Positions 40,463 through 49,272 of a DNA stretch of 64,000 nt are shown here, in pieces. The stretch lies in assembly GCF_900094555.1 (NCBI RefSeq), contig NZ_FMAC01000004.1, positions 62,001 through 126,000 on the forward strand. The letters are read 5' to 3'. The first letter of the stretch is position 1, and each line of letters starts with the position of its first letter. Under the pieces are notes generated by a model. That model was not told the origin of the DNA, did no database searches, and saw only the letters and a list, made by a program, of their open reading frames with translations. The translations under genes were made by a program, and so were the position numbers. Origin of the DNA: Martinezella hainanensis. Lineage in GTDB: Bacteria; Pseudomonadota; Alphaproteobacteria; Rhizobiales; Rhizobiaceae.

Positions 40463-40534
40463 CGGTTCGCGACGGTTAACGCTTTTTGCAGCGCAGCAGT
40501 TGCCATCGGCCGAAGCGCGCTGTAATCCAATGTC

Positions 40535-41176
40535 ATGCAAAGCTTTCCCGACACCCTTCTGAACGGCTATCGCAATTTCATGAGTGGGCGTTACGTCGAT
40601 GAGCGCGAACGCTATCGCACTCTGGCGGAACTCGGCCAGAACCCGTCGACGCTCGTGATTGCCTGTTGTGACTCCCGCTCAGCGCCGGAGATCATCTTCG
40701 ATGCTGGCCCGGGAGAGCTCTTCGTCATCCGCAATGTCGCCAATATGGTGCCGCCCTACGAGCCGGACGGTAATTTCCATTCGACCTCGTCGGCGCTTGA
40801 ATTCGCGGTTCTGTCGCTCAAGGTCTCCGACATCGTCGTCATGGGTCATGGCCGCTGCGGCGGCATCCGCGCCGCGCTCGATCCCGATGCCGAACCGCTC
40901 TCGCCGGGTGACTTCATCGGCCGGTGGATGGCATTGCTGAAGCCGGCTGCCGAACAGATCCAAAGCAATGACATCATGACGCAGACCGAGCGTCAGACGG
41001 CGCTGGAGCGTATTTCGATCCGCAATTCGCTGGAAAATCTGCGCAGCTTTCCCGAAATCAAGGCACGCGAGGAAGAAGGCAAGCTGCGCCTGCACGGCGC
41101 GTGGTTTGATATTTCGACCGGCGAGCTATGGATCATGGACCCGGCTACGCGCGATTTTATCCGCCCTGACGTTTAA
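40535..41176 (+). CDS. Beta-class carbonic anhydrase
   Basis: The 213-residue zinc enzyme has CCDSRSAPE near residue 46, supplying the Cys ligand and the Asp-Arg dyad. VMGHGRCGGIRAA near residue 105 supplies the His and second Cys ligands. It interconverts carbon dioxide and bicarbonate and sits in the cytoplasm. A hairpin terminator follows. Confidence 0.93.
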   Translation: MQSFPDTLLNGYRNFMSGRYVDERERYRTLAELGQNPSTLVIACCDSRSAPEIIFDAGPGELFVIRNVANMVPPYEPDGNFHSTSSALEFAVLSLKVSDIVVMGHGRCGGIRAALDPDAEPLSPGDFIGRWMALLKPAAEQIQSNDIMTQTERQTALERISIRNSLENLRSFPEIKAREEEGKLRLHGAWFDISTGELWIMDPATRDFIRPDV

Positions 41177-41216
41177 GGGGCCGGTCGCCTGGTGGGGCCG
41201 AAGGCAGATCAAATGA

Positions 41217-41254
41217 AAAGGCGCTGCTGACCATCCCGTCGCAGCGCCTTTTTA
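41217..41254. terminator. Terminator between carbonic anhydrase and lytic transglycosylase
   Basis: The ten-base arms AAGGCGCTGC (41218-41227) and GCAGCGCCTT (41241-41250) are perfect, with A residues on one side and TTTTT on the other. It can serve both converging genes. Confidence 0.9.
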
Positions 41255-41270
41255 ATTGATGAGATCAGGC

Positions 41271-42092
41271 TTACTTGCCGTCGATCTGCTGGCCGATATA
41301 GGCGATCGCCTGCTGATAGACCTTTGCGTCATTCCAGCCGGCGATGGCGGCGAAATTCGGCTCGCCGGGCTGATAGCCGGCGCCCGGCTGCCAGCCGTGG
41401 CCACGCAGGAAGTTCGCGGTCGAGGCCAGCGCATCCGCGCGCGAGCCGACCAAGTCTACCCTGCCATCGCCATCTTCGTCGACGCCGAAGGCAACGACGT
41501 TTTTCGGCATGAATTGCGTCTGGCCGATTTCGCCGTGAGCCGCGCCGCGCGCCGACGGGCTGAGATAGCCTTCGCCCACAAGCTTCAGGGCGGCGTAGAG
41601 CTGCTCGGTAAAGAATGCGGAACGACGGCAGTCAAAGGCAAGGGTCGAGACGGCTGAAAGCGTATGCTGGTCGCCCATATAGCTGCCGAAGCCGGTTTCC
41701 ATGCCCCAGATGGCGATGATCGGGCCTGGGGGAACGCCGAAGCGCTTCTGTATCTTGGCAAACAGCGCCGCATTGGCTTGCTTCATGCTTTTGCCGCGAT
41801 TGATAATCGTCTGGCCGCCACGCTTCTTCATGAATTCCTCGAAGGAAAGCTTGAAGCTCTTCTGGCCGCGGTCGGCGCGGATGGTGGCCTGATTGTAATG
41901 AACGTTGGCGAAGGCCCTGTCGAGGGTGGACGGGCTGACGCCCTGTCCCTGCGCTTCCCGCTTGAATTCCTGCACCCAGTTTTCGAAGCCGGCGGAGGTG
42001 TTGCTGCAAGAGGCGGCATTTGCCGCAAGCGGCATTCCCAGCAGCAACCCGCCCGCCACGAGAGCCGCCATTCCAGACTTTGTGAAGCGCAT
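41271..42092 (-). CDS. Lytic murein transglycosylase, MltB/SLT-2 family
   Basis: The 273-residue protein has a cleavable signal peptide (hydrophobic about residues 7-22, ending ANAA). The SLT-2 fold follows, with catalytic glutamate in IAIWGMETGFGSYMG near residue 132. GEIGQTQFMPKNV near residue 186 and a DEDGDGRVDL calcium-loop-like stretch near residue 206 also fit. It cleaves peptidoglycan in the periplasm. It lacks a lipobox, so it is probably soluble, unlike E. coli MltB. It lies 284 bases downstream of asd. Confidence 0.9.
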   Translation of the reverse strand: MRFTKSGMAALVAGGLLLGMPLAANAASCSNTSAGFENWVQEFKREAQGQGVSPSTLDRAFANVHYNQATIRADRGQKSFKLSFEEFMKKRGGQTIINRGKSMKQANAALFAKIQKRFGVPPGPIIAIWGMETGFGSYMGDQHTLSAVSTLAFDCRRSAFFTEQLYAALKLVGEGYLSPSARGAAHGEIGQTQFMPKNVVAFGVDEDGDGRVDLVGSRADALASTANFLRGHGWQPGAGYQPGEPNFAAIAGWNDAKVYQQAIAYIGQQIDGK

Positions 42093-42247
42093 TCAGTGTC
42101 CCCGAAATCTTACCGCGATGCGAACGCGGTAACCGTTTTCAATGGCGCGCAAACCCTTGGAAGCCAGGGGATCGCGCGCGTTTAGTCGCCACCGGACCAT
42201 GCCAGCATCCGACCATCATGTCATCATATTTTAGCGACCGATGTTTT

Positions 42248-42263
42248 CGTTTCATGTGAAACA
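42248..42263. promoter_or_regulatory. Degenerate parS-like palindrome, distal
   Basis: CGTTTCATGTGAAACA differs from canonical parS at two positions, one in the central CACGTG. It is upstream of the transglycosylase and 26 kb from parAB. It may be chance. Confidence 0.3.
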
Positions 42264-42283
42264 TCGCCACCAAAATCATTCAG

Positions 42284-42318
42284 AAAAGCCCCGCCTTTCG
42301 TTTGAAATGGCGAGGCTT
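42284..42318 (-). terminator. Terminator of asd
   Basis: The arms AAGCCCCGCC (42286-42295) and GGCGAGGCTT (42309-42318) pair with one imperfect position, and on the minus strand TTTTC follows. Next to it, 42345-42371 holds two small palindromes (GGTTTATAAACC and GTAAATTGGTTTAC) of unknown meaning. Confidence 0.7.
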
Positions 42319-42376
42319 CCATTCAATCCTGAATAGCCAGAGAGGGTTTATAAACCGTAAATTGGTTTACAGATCC

Positions 42377-43411
42377 TTATGCAGCCTGCTTGCGCGGCTT
42401 GATGAGGCCGCGATTGACCAGCAATTCGGCAATCTGGATGGCGTTGAGCGCGGCACCCTTGCGCAGGTTGTCGGAAACGACCCACAGGTTGAGGCCGTTC
42501 TCGACGGTCGCGTCTTCACGGATACGCGAAATATAGGTCGCATCTTCGCCGGCGGATTCGTAAGGCGTGATGTAGCCGCCGTTTTCGCGCTTGTCGATGA
42601 CGAGGCAGCCCGGCGCTTCGCGCAGGATGTCGCGGGCCTGATCGGCTGTGATCTCGTTTTCGAACTCGATGTTGACCGATTCCGAGTGGCCGATGAAGAC
42701 GGGTACGCGCACGGCCGTGCAGGTGACCTTGATCTTCGGGTCGAGCATCTTCTTGGTTTCGGCCAGCACCTTCCATTCTTCCTTGGTGTAGCCGTCTTCC
42801 ATGAAGCTATCGATGTGCGGGATGACATTGAAGGCGATGCGCTTGGTGAACTTCTTCGCTTCGATCGGGTCGGCGACGAAGACGGCGCGGGTCTGGTTGA
42901 ACAGCTCGTCCATGCCGTCCTTGCCGGCGCCGGAGACCGACTGGTAGGTCGAAACGACGACGCGCTTGATCTTGGCGAAGTCGTGCAGCGGCTTCAGGGC
43001 GACGACGAGCTGCGCGGTCGAGCAATTCGGGTTGGCGATGATGTTGCGCTTGGTGAACTGCGCGACGGCATCCGGGTTTACTTCCGGCACGATCAGCGGC
43101 ACGTCGGCGTCGTAGCGCCAGGCCGAGGAGTTGTCGATGACGACGCAGCCCTGGGCGCCGATCTTCGGCGAGACCCGCTTCGAGACGTCGCCGCCGGCCG
43201 ACATCAGGCAGATGTCGGTGTCGGAGAAATCGTAGTTCTCCAGGTTGGAAACCTTCAGCGTCCGGTCGCCGAAGGATACCTCGGTTCCCTGCGAACGGGC
43301 CGATGCGAGTGCCACGACCTCATCGGCCGGGAAACCGCGTTCCGCGAGGATATTGAGCATTTCGCGGCCAACATTCCCGGTCGCGCCCGCTACTGCAACT
43401 TTGAAACCCAT
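42377..43411 (-). CDS. asd: Aspartate-semialdehyde dehydrogenase
   Basis: The 344-residue enzyme reduces aspartyl phosphate to aspartate semialdehyde, the branch point to lysine/diaminopimelate, threonine and methionine. The NADP motif GATGNVGREML is at residues 9-19. The catalytic cysteine is Cys130 in NPNCSTAQ, and SVSGAGKDGMDEL near residue 165 is a family signature. It is monocistronic by its flanks. Confidence 0.96.
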   Translation of the reverse strand: MGFKVAVAGATGNVGREMLNILAERGFPADEVVALASARSQGTEVSFGDRTLKVSNLENYDFSDTDICLMSAGGDVSKRVSPKIGAQGCVVIDNSSAWRYDADVPLIVPEVNPDAVAQFTKRNIIANPNCSTAQLVVALKPLHDFAKIKRVVVSTYQSVSGAGKDGMDELFNQTRAVFVADPIEAKKFTKRIAFNVIPHIDSFMEDGYTKEEWKVLAETKKMLDPKIKVTCTAVRVPVFIGHSESVNIEFENEITADQARDILREAPGCLVIDKRENGGYITPYESAGEDATYISRIREDATVENGLNLWVVSDNLRKGAALNAIQIAELLVNRGLIKPRKQAA

Positions 43412-43786
43412 TTCTCAAGCTCTCTTTCTCTTCTCTCCTCTTGGGCGAAGGGGGGAACCGTGGTCATGACGACCGGTTCCTGTCCCCAGCCGAGCCGGGG
43501 AGAGAGCGGCAGGCCAGAGACGTCAGACGGTTTTCGTCGTCGTTTTGGCCTTGGTTTTGGAAGAAACCGGAAAACAGACATCCCGCCCGGCATATTCAGC
43601 CAGGTGACTGCAGCTATCGATCTGTTCGAAGCGAACCATGGAAGTCTTCCTTTTCCGTCGCCGGTTCTAAGATGTTTTCCACAGGAGTCAAGGATTTCCT
43701 CGCTGGCATCGCTGCCGGAGCGAGGAAATCGGGATCATTGCAGACCGCCTTCAACTGATCGTGTTCGAAGGTCGCGGTCTCAGATG
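43412..43786. other. Intergenic region between dps and asd
   Basis: This 375-base stretch carries the asd promoter and a purine-rich ribosome site on the minus strand. It contains an imperfect inverted repeat at about 43454-43481 (GGAACCG / CGGTTCC arms around a GTCATGAC core). I see no protein that looks real on either strand. Confidence 0.5.
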
Positions 43787-44296
43787 TCAGCGGTTGGACT
43801 TGCGCGTGATTTCAAACAGGAACCATGTGCGGCGCTCGGTCTCATCAAGCCAGTTTTCGAGGAGGCTTGCTGTGGCGATATCGCCATATTCGTCGCAGAC
43901 GTCGTGAACGGCGCGGATTTCGGCTGACAGTTTGAGATTATCGTCAGCCAACTCGGCAAGCATGTCCTGCGGATCGACATATTCGGCGTCATTGTCGGGG
44001 ATGCGCTGCAGCTTGGCGATCTGGCCGATCGAGTGGAGGGTCGTCCCGCCGATCTTCCGGCAACGCTCAGCCATGGGATCGGTCATGGCGAAAATCTGAT
44101 CGCCCTGATCATCGAGAAGAAGGTGATAATCACGGAAATGCGGGCCGCTCATGTGCCAGTGAAAATTCTTGGTTTTCAGATAGAGGGCAAAGACATCCGC
44201 CAGCAGAGCGGTCAGCGCTGCGGAAATATCGCGCGTCGCGTCTTCGCTGAGATTGGTGCGAGTGCCCAATTTCGATTTGGTATTGGCGGTATTCAT
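43787..44296 (-). CDS. dps: Dps-family DNA starvation/stationary-phase protection protein
   Basis: The 169-residue ferritin-like protein has the interface ferroxidase motif KNFHWHMSGPHFRDYHLLLD at about residues 43-62 with DQGDQIFAMTDPMAER following. A lysine-containing N-terminal tail could bind DNA. Dps dodecamers oxidise and store iron and protect DNA from peroxide. It is 300 bases downstream of the SDR gene; its own promoter should lie in 44297-44550. Confidence 0.93.
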   Translation of the reverse strand: MNTANTKSKLGTRTNLSEDATRDISAALTALLADVFALYLKTKNFHWHMSGPHFRDYHLLLDDQGDQIFAMTDPMAERCRKIGGTTLHSIGQIAKLQRIPDNDAEYVDPQDMLAELADDNLKLSAEIRAVHDVCDEYGDIATASLLENWLDETERRTWFLFEITRKSNR

Positions 44297-44555
44297 AAAG
44301 GCGTCCTCCGTTTGTTATTCACGACAGCCATCGCCGACGGATCTTAAGGGAGTTCGATGACATTCGCTGCGGCGTGGGATCGCATTGAAGACTGGATCTG
44401 TTTTGAAATTTCGCGGTCGAAAGGTCGCTTCGCGGCACAGTCGACTGCGCTGACATGCGGAAAACCCGAACAGCTCTACTAAATAGGAAAATGAGGTGGT
44501 TTGGCAATCGCCTGCTAATGTATTGGCAGGGCACGCGGTTATGCCGCGCGGAAGG

Positions 44556-44583
44556 ACATCGCCCTCGTGTCGGAGGGCGATGT
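44556..44583 (-). terminator. Hairpin after the SDR gene
   Basis: Eleven-base perfect arms (ACATCGCCCTC / GAGGGCGATGT) with a six-base loop lie 14 bases beyond the SDR stop. No T run follows on the minus strand, so termination efficiency is uncertain. Confidence 0.6.
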
Positions 44584-44596
44584 TTCAGTTGATGAG

Positions 44597-45346
44597 TTAC
44601 TTCAAGCCACCGCCGACATAGATGGTTTCGCCGGTCACCCAGGCGGCATCCTGCGATGCAAGGAAGACGGCGACCGGGGCGATATCGGTCGGCTGACCGA
44701 GGCGGCCAAGAGGCGTCTGGGAGACGAGATGCTTCTCGAAATCACTGCCGATGAGGCCCGCGGTAACGACGCCTTCGGTTTCGACGCCGCCAGGCGCCAG
44801 GTTGTTGACACGGATATTGCGTGAACCGAGCTCCTTGGCGAGGATCTTGGTGATGGAATCCACGGCGGCCTTGGTTGCGGTGTAAACGGACGCAGTCGGC
44901 AGGTTCATGCTTACGGCGTTGGAGCCGATATTGATGATATTGCCGCCTTCCGGGCCGAAATATTTGACAGCTTCCCGGCTGGTCAGCAGCGTGCCGAGCA
45001 CGTTGATATTGAATTCACGATGGAATTCTTCCTCGGTGAACTCCTCGATCGGCGCGAATTGATAGACACCGGCATTGTTGACGAGGATGTCGACGCGGCC
45101 GAAGGCCTGTTTCGTTTCCTCAAAGAGGCGCTTGACGTCTTCGGATTTGGAAACGTCGCCGTGCACGGCGAGCGCCTTGCCGCCCTTGGCGGTGATCTCG
45201 GCTACCACCCTGTCGGCACCATTGCGGCTTGAGGCGTAGTTGACGACGACGGCTGCGCCCGCCTCGCCCATCGCCTTGGCGATACCGGCGCCGATGCCCT
45301 TGGATGCTCCGGTCACGATTGCGACCTTGCCTGTCAGTTTGCTCAT
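44597..45346 (-). CDS. Short-chain dehydrogenase/reductase
   Basis: The 249-residue classical SDR has the cofactor motif TGASKGIGAGIA at about residues 13-24, NNAG near residue 90, and catalytic YTATK near residue 155. Arg in the VVNYASSR segment suggests NADP preference. It resembles glucose 1-dehydrogenase or 3-oxoacyl-reductase-like SDRs; the substrate cannot be told. An ArsR-type regulator lies upstream on the same strand, and the gap holds a palindrome that may be its operator. Confidence 0.88.
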   Translation of the reverse strand: MSKLTGKVAIVTGASKGIGAGIAKAMGEAGAAVVVNYASSRNGADRVVAEITAKGGKALAVHGDVSKSEDVKRLFEETKQAFGRVDILVNNAGVYQFAPIEEFTEEEFHREFNINVLGTLLTSREAVKYFGPEGGNIINIGSNAVSMNLPTASVYTATKAAVDSITKILAKELGSRNIRVNNLAPGGVETEGVVTAGLIGSDFEKHLVSQTPLGRLGQPTDIAPVAVFLASQDAAWVTGETIYVGGGLK

Positions 45347-45397
45347 GTCAGCTTCCTTCGGAGATTATTAGACAGTTTTACAATCATCAAATCATTT

Positions 45398-45428
45398 GGC
45401 GCATGCGACCCGAAAACCGTTTCGCATC
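45398..45428. repeat. Fragment of a rhizobial hairpin repeat
   Basis: GCGCATGCGACCCGAAAACCG and the following TTTCGCATCG resemble the family of intergenic hairpins with GAAAA/TTTTC cores, also represented at 52268-52302. It sits between the ArsR-type and SDR genes. Confidence 0.4.
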
Positions 45429-45441
45429 GTCACTTTGATAT

Positions 45442-45457
45442 TTAGATAATCATCTAA
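45442..45457. promoter_or_regulatory. Candidate ArsR-type operator upstream of the SDR gene
   Basis: TTAGATAATCATCTAA has perfect six-base arms around a four-base spacer, in an AT-rich patch. AT-rich inverted repeats of this kind are typical of ArsR-family operators. Its location between the regulator and the SDR suggests control of the SDR. Confidence 0.55.
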
Positions 45458-45505
45458 TTGATACAAGGGCCACAGCAAGAAATGCTGATGGCATGGATGG
45501 AAGTG

Positions 45506-45805
45506 TCAGATCTTGGAAAGCTCTGCCATATAGGCGTTCAGCGTGTCGCGGCGCAGCACGAGGTTCGCGAACTTGCCTTCGCGCTGGATCTCGATGAGAC
45601 CGGCATTTTCAAGTTCCTTGATGTGATGCGACATCGTCGCGGCACTGACGGTGTGGCATTCGTTCAGGATGCTGCAGGGCGTGGGCTCAGTCCGTGTGCC
45701 GATCTCCTTCAGGATCTGCACGCGTCGCGGCTCGGCAAGTGCTCGGGAAATCAATCCCATCTGCCTTTCGCTTAAACGTATCGGTCCGGCATCCATGGTA
45801 TTCAT
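45506..45805 (-). CDS. ArsR-family winged-helix regulator
   Basis: The roughly 99-residue protein has the winged-helix pattern [19 protein letters not shown], then the recognition helix [20 protein letters not shown] and the wing [15 protein letters not shown]. The metal-sensing ELCVCD motif of classical ArsR is absent, so the signal is probably not arsenite-type; cysteines at PCSILNEC could be redox-active. The start may instead be the GTG at 45829. It probably represses the downstream SDR gene. Confidence 0.85.
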   Translation of the reverse strand: MNTMDAGPIRLSERQMGLISRALAEPRRVQILKEIGTRTEPTPCSILNECHTVSAATMSHHIKELENAGLIEIQREGKFANLVLRRDTLNAYMAELSKI

Positions 45806-45906
45806 CGCAAACGAAATCGGGTTGACCACCTTCAGCCACCCCTACCTTGCCAGATATATGAATGCGCGAGGGCCTTGGCAACCTTTGCGATGCAGGCGTG
45901 ACAAGC

Positions 45907-46677
45907 TCAGGAATCGGCCTGTCGAGGCTTGCCGCTTTTGAAAAGCGGCAGTCGCGGCGTCGGCCAGCCGGCGGCGTTGATACGGAAAAGCAGGCCGTAG
46001 CGCGCATAGACGATCGCCACCATGAAGGAGAACCAGCCGCCGAGCGCCAGGCCGGCTATCACGTCGCTCGGATAGTGGGCGCCGACCATGACGCGGGTGA
46101 TCGCCAGCCACAGGGCGCAGACCGCGAAGATGTAGCGATAGCGCGGGAACAGGAAGGCAAGCGCCACGAACAGGGCGCCGATGGTGGTCGCATGGCCTGA
46201 CGGGAAGCTTTCGAAGCTGGCGCGGCCGTTGAAGGGCGAGAAGCCAAAGGGACCCCAATCGGCAAAATGCGTCGGACGCGCGCGGCCGATGGCGCGCTTC
46301 AGCAAATTGGCAAGGAGGCCGGAAAGCGCAATGGTCGTCAGCAGATAGCCGCCGATCTGGCAGATGCGCAGCGCCTGGCAGCGACAGCGTTGGGAATGCA
46401 GCAGCCTGCTGCCGGCCCAGCCCTCGACGAGCAGGAAGGCGCTGACGAGGAGAAGCCAGCCGGATTCGCCGAAATTGGTCAGCATTCCTCCGACGAAGCG
46501 AATGGATGGCGACAGGCTTTTCAGGGTCGCGCCGACGGGCCAATCGAACAGGAGAGCCGAAAGAAGCACGACATTGGCGGTCAGAAAAAGGCAAATTTTC
46601 CAGTGAGATGGTGCAAATGCCGCATCGCTTCGCCGCCAACGCCTGTCGAGAGACGTCAAGATCGCCTGCATAATCAT
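45907..46677 (-). CDS. PAP2-family membrane phosphatase
   Basis: The 256-residue protein has about six hydrophobic segments and the three phosphatase motifs of the PAP2 superfamily: KRAIGRARP near residue 128, PSGH near residue 160, and RVMVGAHYPSDV near residue 207. It could dephosphorylate lipid phosphates such as phosphatidic acid or undecaprenyl diphosphate. A basic N-terminus precedes the first helix. It is isolated by the leuB terminator upstream of its promoter. Confidence 0.88.
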   Translation of the reverse strand: MIMQAILTSLDRRWRRSDAAFAPSHWKICLFLTANVVLLSALLFDWPVGATLKSLSPSIRFVGGMLTNFGESGWLLLVSAFLLVEGWAGSRLLHSQRCRCQALRICQIGGYLLTTIALSGLLANLLKRAIGRARPTHFADWGPFGFSPFNGRASFESFPSGHATTIGALFVALAFLFPRYRYIFAVCALWLAITRVMVGAHYPSDVIAGLALGGWFSFMVAIVYARYGLLFRINAAGWPTPRLPLFKSGKPRQADS

Positions 46678-46809
46678 TGCCTATTGTCGATTTCCAATCA
46701 CCTCGACAAATAACAGGCTGTTGTTACAGTTTTTCTAATTTTCTAAAAATTAACGACACGAGCCGAAGCGGCGATCGTGGGCTCAGACGAGACTATCCTG
46801 CTTGCAATG

Positions 46810-46838
46810 AAAAGCCCCGTTCCGGCGAAGAACGGGGC
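46810..46838 (-). terminator. Terminator of leuB
   Basis: Nine-base perfect arms (GCCCCGTTC / GAACGGGGC) with a seven-base loop are followed on the minus strand by TTTTCA. Confidence 0.85.
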
Positions 46839-46843
46839 CTTCG

Positions 46844-46859
46844 TGTTTCACGTGAAATA
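46844..46859. promoter_or_regulatory. parS-like site between leuB and its terminator
   Basis: TGTTTCACGTGAAATA differs from canonical parS at one base outside the 12-base core TTTCACGTGAAA. It is about 30 kb from parB, well away from the origin-proximal cluster. Confidence 0.75.
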
Positions 46860-46882
46860 TATCAGGCGACTTATGCCGGCGA

Positions 46883-47995
46883 TTATGCCGACAGGGCCTT
46901 GAATTCGGCGAGGATGGCGTCGCCCATTTCGGCGGTGCCGACCTGGCGGCTGCCTGCCGACATGATGTCGCCGGTGCGGATGCCGCTGTCGAGCACGTTG
47001 GCGATCGCCTTTTCCAGCGCGTCGGCTTCGGTAACCAGGCCGAAGGAGTAGCGCAGGCACATGGCGAAGGAAGCGATCATGGCGATCGGGTTGGCGATGC
47101 CCTTGCCAGCGATGTCGGGTGCGGAGCCGTGCACGGGCTCGTAGAGCGCCTTGCGCTTGCCGGTCTTGGCATCGGGTGCGCCGAGTGAAGCGGATGGCAG
47201 CATGCCGAGCGAGCCGGTGAGCATGGCCGCAACGTCGGACAGCATGTCGCCGAACAGGTTGTCCGTCACGATGACGTCGAACTGCTTCGGCTGGCGAACG
47301 AGCTGCATGCCACCGGCGTCAGCCAGCATATGTTCGAGCTGCACGTCGGAATATTTTTCCTTGTGCGTCGCGGTGACGACCTGGTTCCAGAGCACGCCTG
47401 ATTTCATGACGTTGCGCTTTTCCATCGAGCAGACGCGGTTGTTGCGGGTGCGCGCCAGTTCGAAGGCGACGCCGGCGATGCGCTCGATCTCGTAGGTGTC
47501 GTAGACCTGAGTGTCGATGCCGCGCTTCTGGCCGTTGCCAAGGTCGATGATCTCCTTCGGCTCGCCGAAATAGACGCCGCCTGTCAGTTCGCGGATGATG
47601 AGGATATCGAGGCCGTCGACCAGCTCCGGCTTCAGCGACGAAGCCGATGCCAGGGCGGGATAGCAGATGGCCGGGCGCAGGTTGGCGAACAGCTGAAGAT
47701 CCTTGCGCAGGCGCAGCAGGCCGGCTTCCGGGCGGACTTCATAAGGGACAGCATCCCACTTCGGACCGCCGACGGCGCCGAAGAGCACGGCGTCAGCCGC
47801 CATCGCCTTTGCCATATCTGCATCGGAGATCGCCGCGCCATGGGCGTCATAGGCGCTGCCGCCGACAAGGCCCTCATCGGTGACGAAGCCGGCATTCTCG
47901 GCCTCGTTCATGTAAGCGATGATCTTGCGAACTTCGCCCATAGCCTCGGGACCGATGCCGTCACCCGGCAGGAGGAAGAGATTGCGAACTGTCAT
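46883..47995 (-). CDS. leuB: 3-isopropylmalate dehydrogenase
   Basis: The 370-residue NAD-dependent enzyme carries out the third step of leucine synthesis. It begins [20 protein letters not shown]. It shows VGGPKWD near residue 75, [14 protein letters not shown] near residue 96, and [20 protein letters not shown] near residue 225. [20 protein letters not shown] follows near residue 276. Complete. leuD is 1.4 kb upstream, separated by a TIM-barrel gene and repeats. Confidence 0.96.
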   Translation of the reverse strand: MTVRNLFLLPGDGIGPEAMGEVRKIIAYMNEAENAGFVTDEGLVGGSAYDAHGAAISDADMAKAMAADAVLFGAVGGPKWDAVPYEVRPEAGLLRLRKDLQLFANLRPAICYPALASASSLKPELVDGLDILIIRELTGGVYFGEPKEIIDLGNGQKRGIDTQVYDTYEIERIAGVAFELARTRNNRVCSMEKRNVMKSGVLWNQVVTATHKEKYSDVQLEHMLADAGGMQLVRQPKQFDVIVTDNLFGDMLSDVAAMLTGSLGMLPSASLGAPDAKTGKRKALYEPVHGSAPDIAGKGIANPIAMIASFAMCLRYSFGLVTEADALEKAIANVLDSGIRTGDIMSAGSRQVGTAEMGDAILAEFKALSA

Positions 47996-48106
47996 GGGAA
48001 AGCCTCCGCGAAAGAAAAAGTTGCGGGGTTTTTAGACCTGCAAATGCGGCTTTTCAAGCGAGGAAGAGACCGAAACGGTACGGTTTTCGGGCTTTTGCGG
48101 CTACCC

Positions 48107-48300
48107 ACCCGCCCTCGCCCTTCGAGACGGCCTTGCAGGCCTCCTCAGGGTGAGGGCTGGTGCTTTTGCACTTAACCGGAGGGGCCGCCTGATCCTTCGA
48201 CAGGCTCAGGATGAGGGCGGAGCGGGTTGATAGTCTGATGAGGAGATTAGCCCTCATGGTGAGGAGGCCCGAAGGGCCGTCTCGAACCACGAGGGCGGGT
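48107..48300. repeat. MITE-like element with 52-base imperfect terminal inverted repeats
   Basis: Left arm 48107-48158 and right arm 48249-48300 are imperfect inverted copies, both ending in ACCCGCCCTCG. The middle carries GATCCTTCGACAGGCTCAGG, a motif common in alphaproteobacterial intergenic repeats (recollection). It has no coding capacity of its own. It fills most of the 315-base gap between the isomerase-like gene and leuB and ends ten bases from the isomerase stop. Confidence 0.7.
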
Positions 48301-48310
48301 AGTGAGTGCT

Positions 48311-49129
48311 TTACTCGGCCAGACCGAGCGAAGCGAGGTAGGCTGCTGATGCCGGGATCTTCGATTTGTCCTTGATCTCGATGATCAGGCGTGGATTGCT
48401 GTTGAGCTTGCCAAGGGCGGCAAAGACGGCGCGCCAGTGGATGCTGCCTTCGCCGAGGCTCCAGTGACGGTCGGCATAGCCGTCGGCATCCTGCAGGTGG
48501 ACATGCTGCAGGCGGTTGCCGGCGGCATGGACGTAATAGTCGACCGGCGGAGCGCCCGTGTAGCCATGGGCGTAATAGGCGTGGCCGGTGTCGATCGAAA
48601 CGGCGACGGCGGGCGAATTGAAGCTGTCGGCGAGGCCGACGCGGATATGGGGATCCTTGTCCTCGATGTTCTCGATGACCATGGTGAGCCCGATGTCTTC
48701 GGCGCGCTTGACAGCTTCTTTCAGCGTCAGGTGCGTGTATTCGATGATCTTCTCGCGCTCGCCCTTGTTGTTGTCGAGGTTGTTGTAGGACCACGACGTA
48801 TAGGGGCTATGGATGACCATCTGCGTGGCGCCGATATTGGCGCAGACGTCGAGGGCCTGCAGCAGGCGCTTGGTGACGACGGCGCGGACATCCGGGTCCT
48901 GCGAGGCGATGACGAAACCCCAGAACGGGCCGTGGATGCCGAGGCGGCCCTCATGGCCGTCGAGCAGCTTGCGGGCGCGCTCGGCAAGCGGAGCCCAGTC
49001 GCCGCTCAGGATTTCGGCTTCGACGAAGCTCTGCAGCTCCAGATCGCGCGGCTTTTCCAGCAGCCAGTTGCGATGGATTTCGACGTCGTCGAGCGTCATG
49101 GCGGCGCCAACAATGGGAAGGGAGGTCAT
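48311..49129 (-). CDS. Sugar phosphate isomerase/epimerase-like TIM-barrel protein
   Basis: The 272-residue protein belongs to the xylose-isomerase-like TIM-barrel superfamily (AP endonuclease 2 type). Likely metal ligands are in VIHSPYTSWS near residue 107, VIENIEDKDPHIRV near residue 153, SIDTGHAYYAHGY near residue 181, and HVHLQDADGYADRH near residue 209. The substrate is unknown. The ATG at 49129 has a GGAG ribosome site. It lies between leuD and leuB but has no obvious role in leucine synthesis. Confidence 0.82.
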   Translation of the reverse strand: MTSLPIVGAAMTLDDVEIHRNWLLEKPRDLELQSFVEAEILSGDWAPLAERARKLLDGHEGRLGIHGPFWGFVIASQDPDVRAVVTKRLLQALDVCANIGATQMVIHSPYTSWSYNNLDNNKGEREKIIEYTHLTLKEAVKRAEDIGLTMVIENIEDKDPHIRVGLADSFNSPAVAVSIDTGHAYYAHGYTGAPPVDYYVHAAGNRLQHVHLQDADGYADRHWSLGEGSIHWRAVFAALGKLNSNPRLIIEIKDKSKIPASAAYLASLGLAE

Positions 49130-49272
49130 GGAGAAGCTCCAGTGTGTGGAGAGGAATTTAGGGGGGTGGGAGAGAGGCCCGAAAGCTCTCGGCAGGTCTG
49201 TATGGACCCCCTTCTTGTCGAACATATTACAGCGGGCGGGAAAGATGGTGCCTGAGCCGTTTTAACGGAATA

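Noticed and set aside
42302..43927. 541-residue plus-strand frame across asd
   Set aside because: Antisense to asd and continuing through intergenic DNA; no recognisable domains.
48097..48310. Complete insertion sequence near leuB
   Set aside because: Inverted arms are present but there is no transposase frame and no clear target duplication, so only a MITE-like repeat is claimed.
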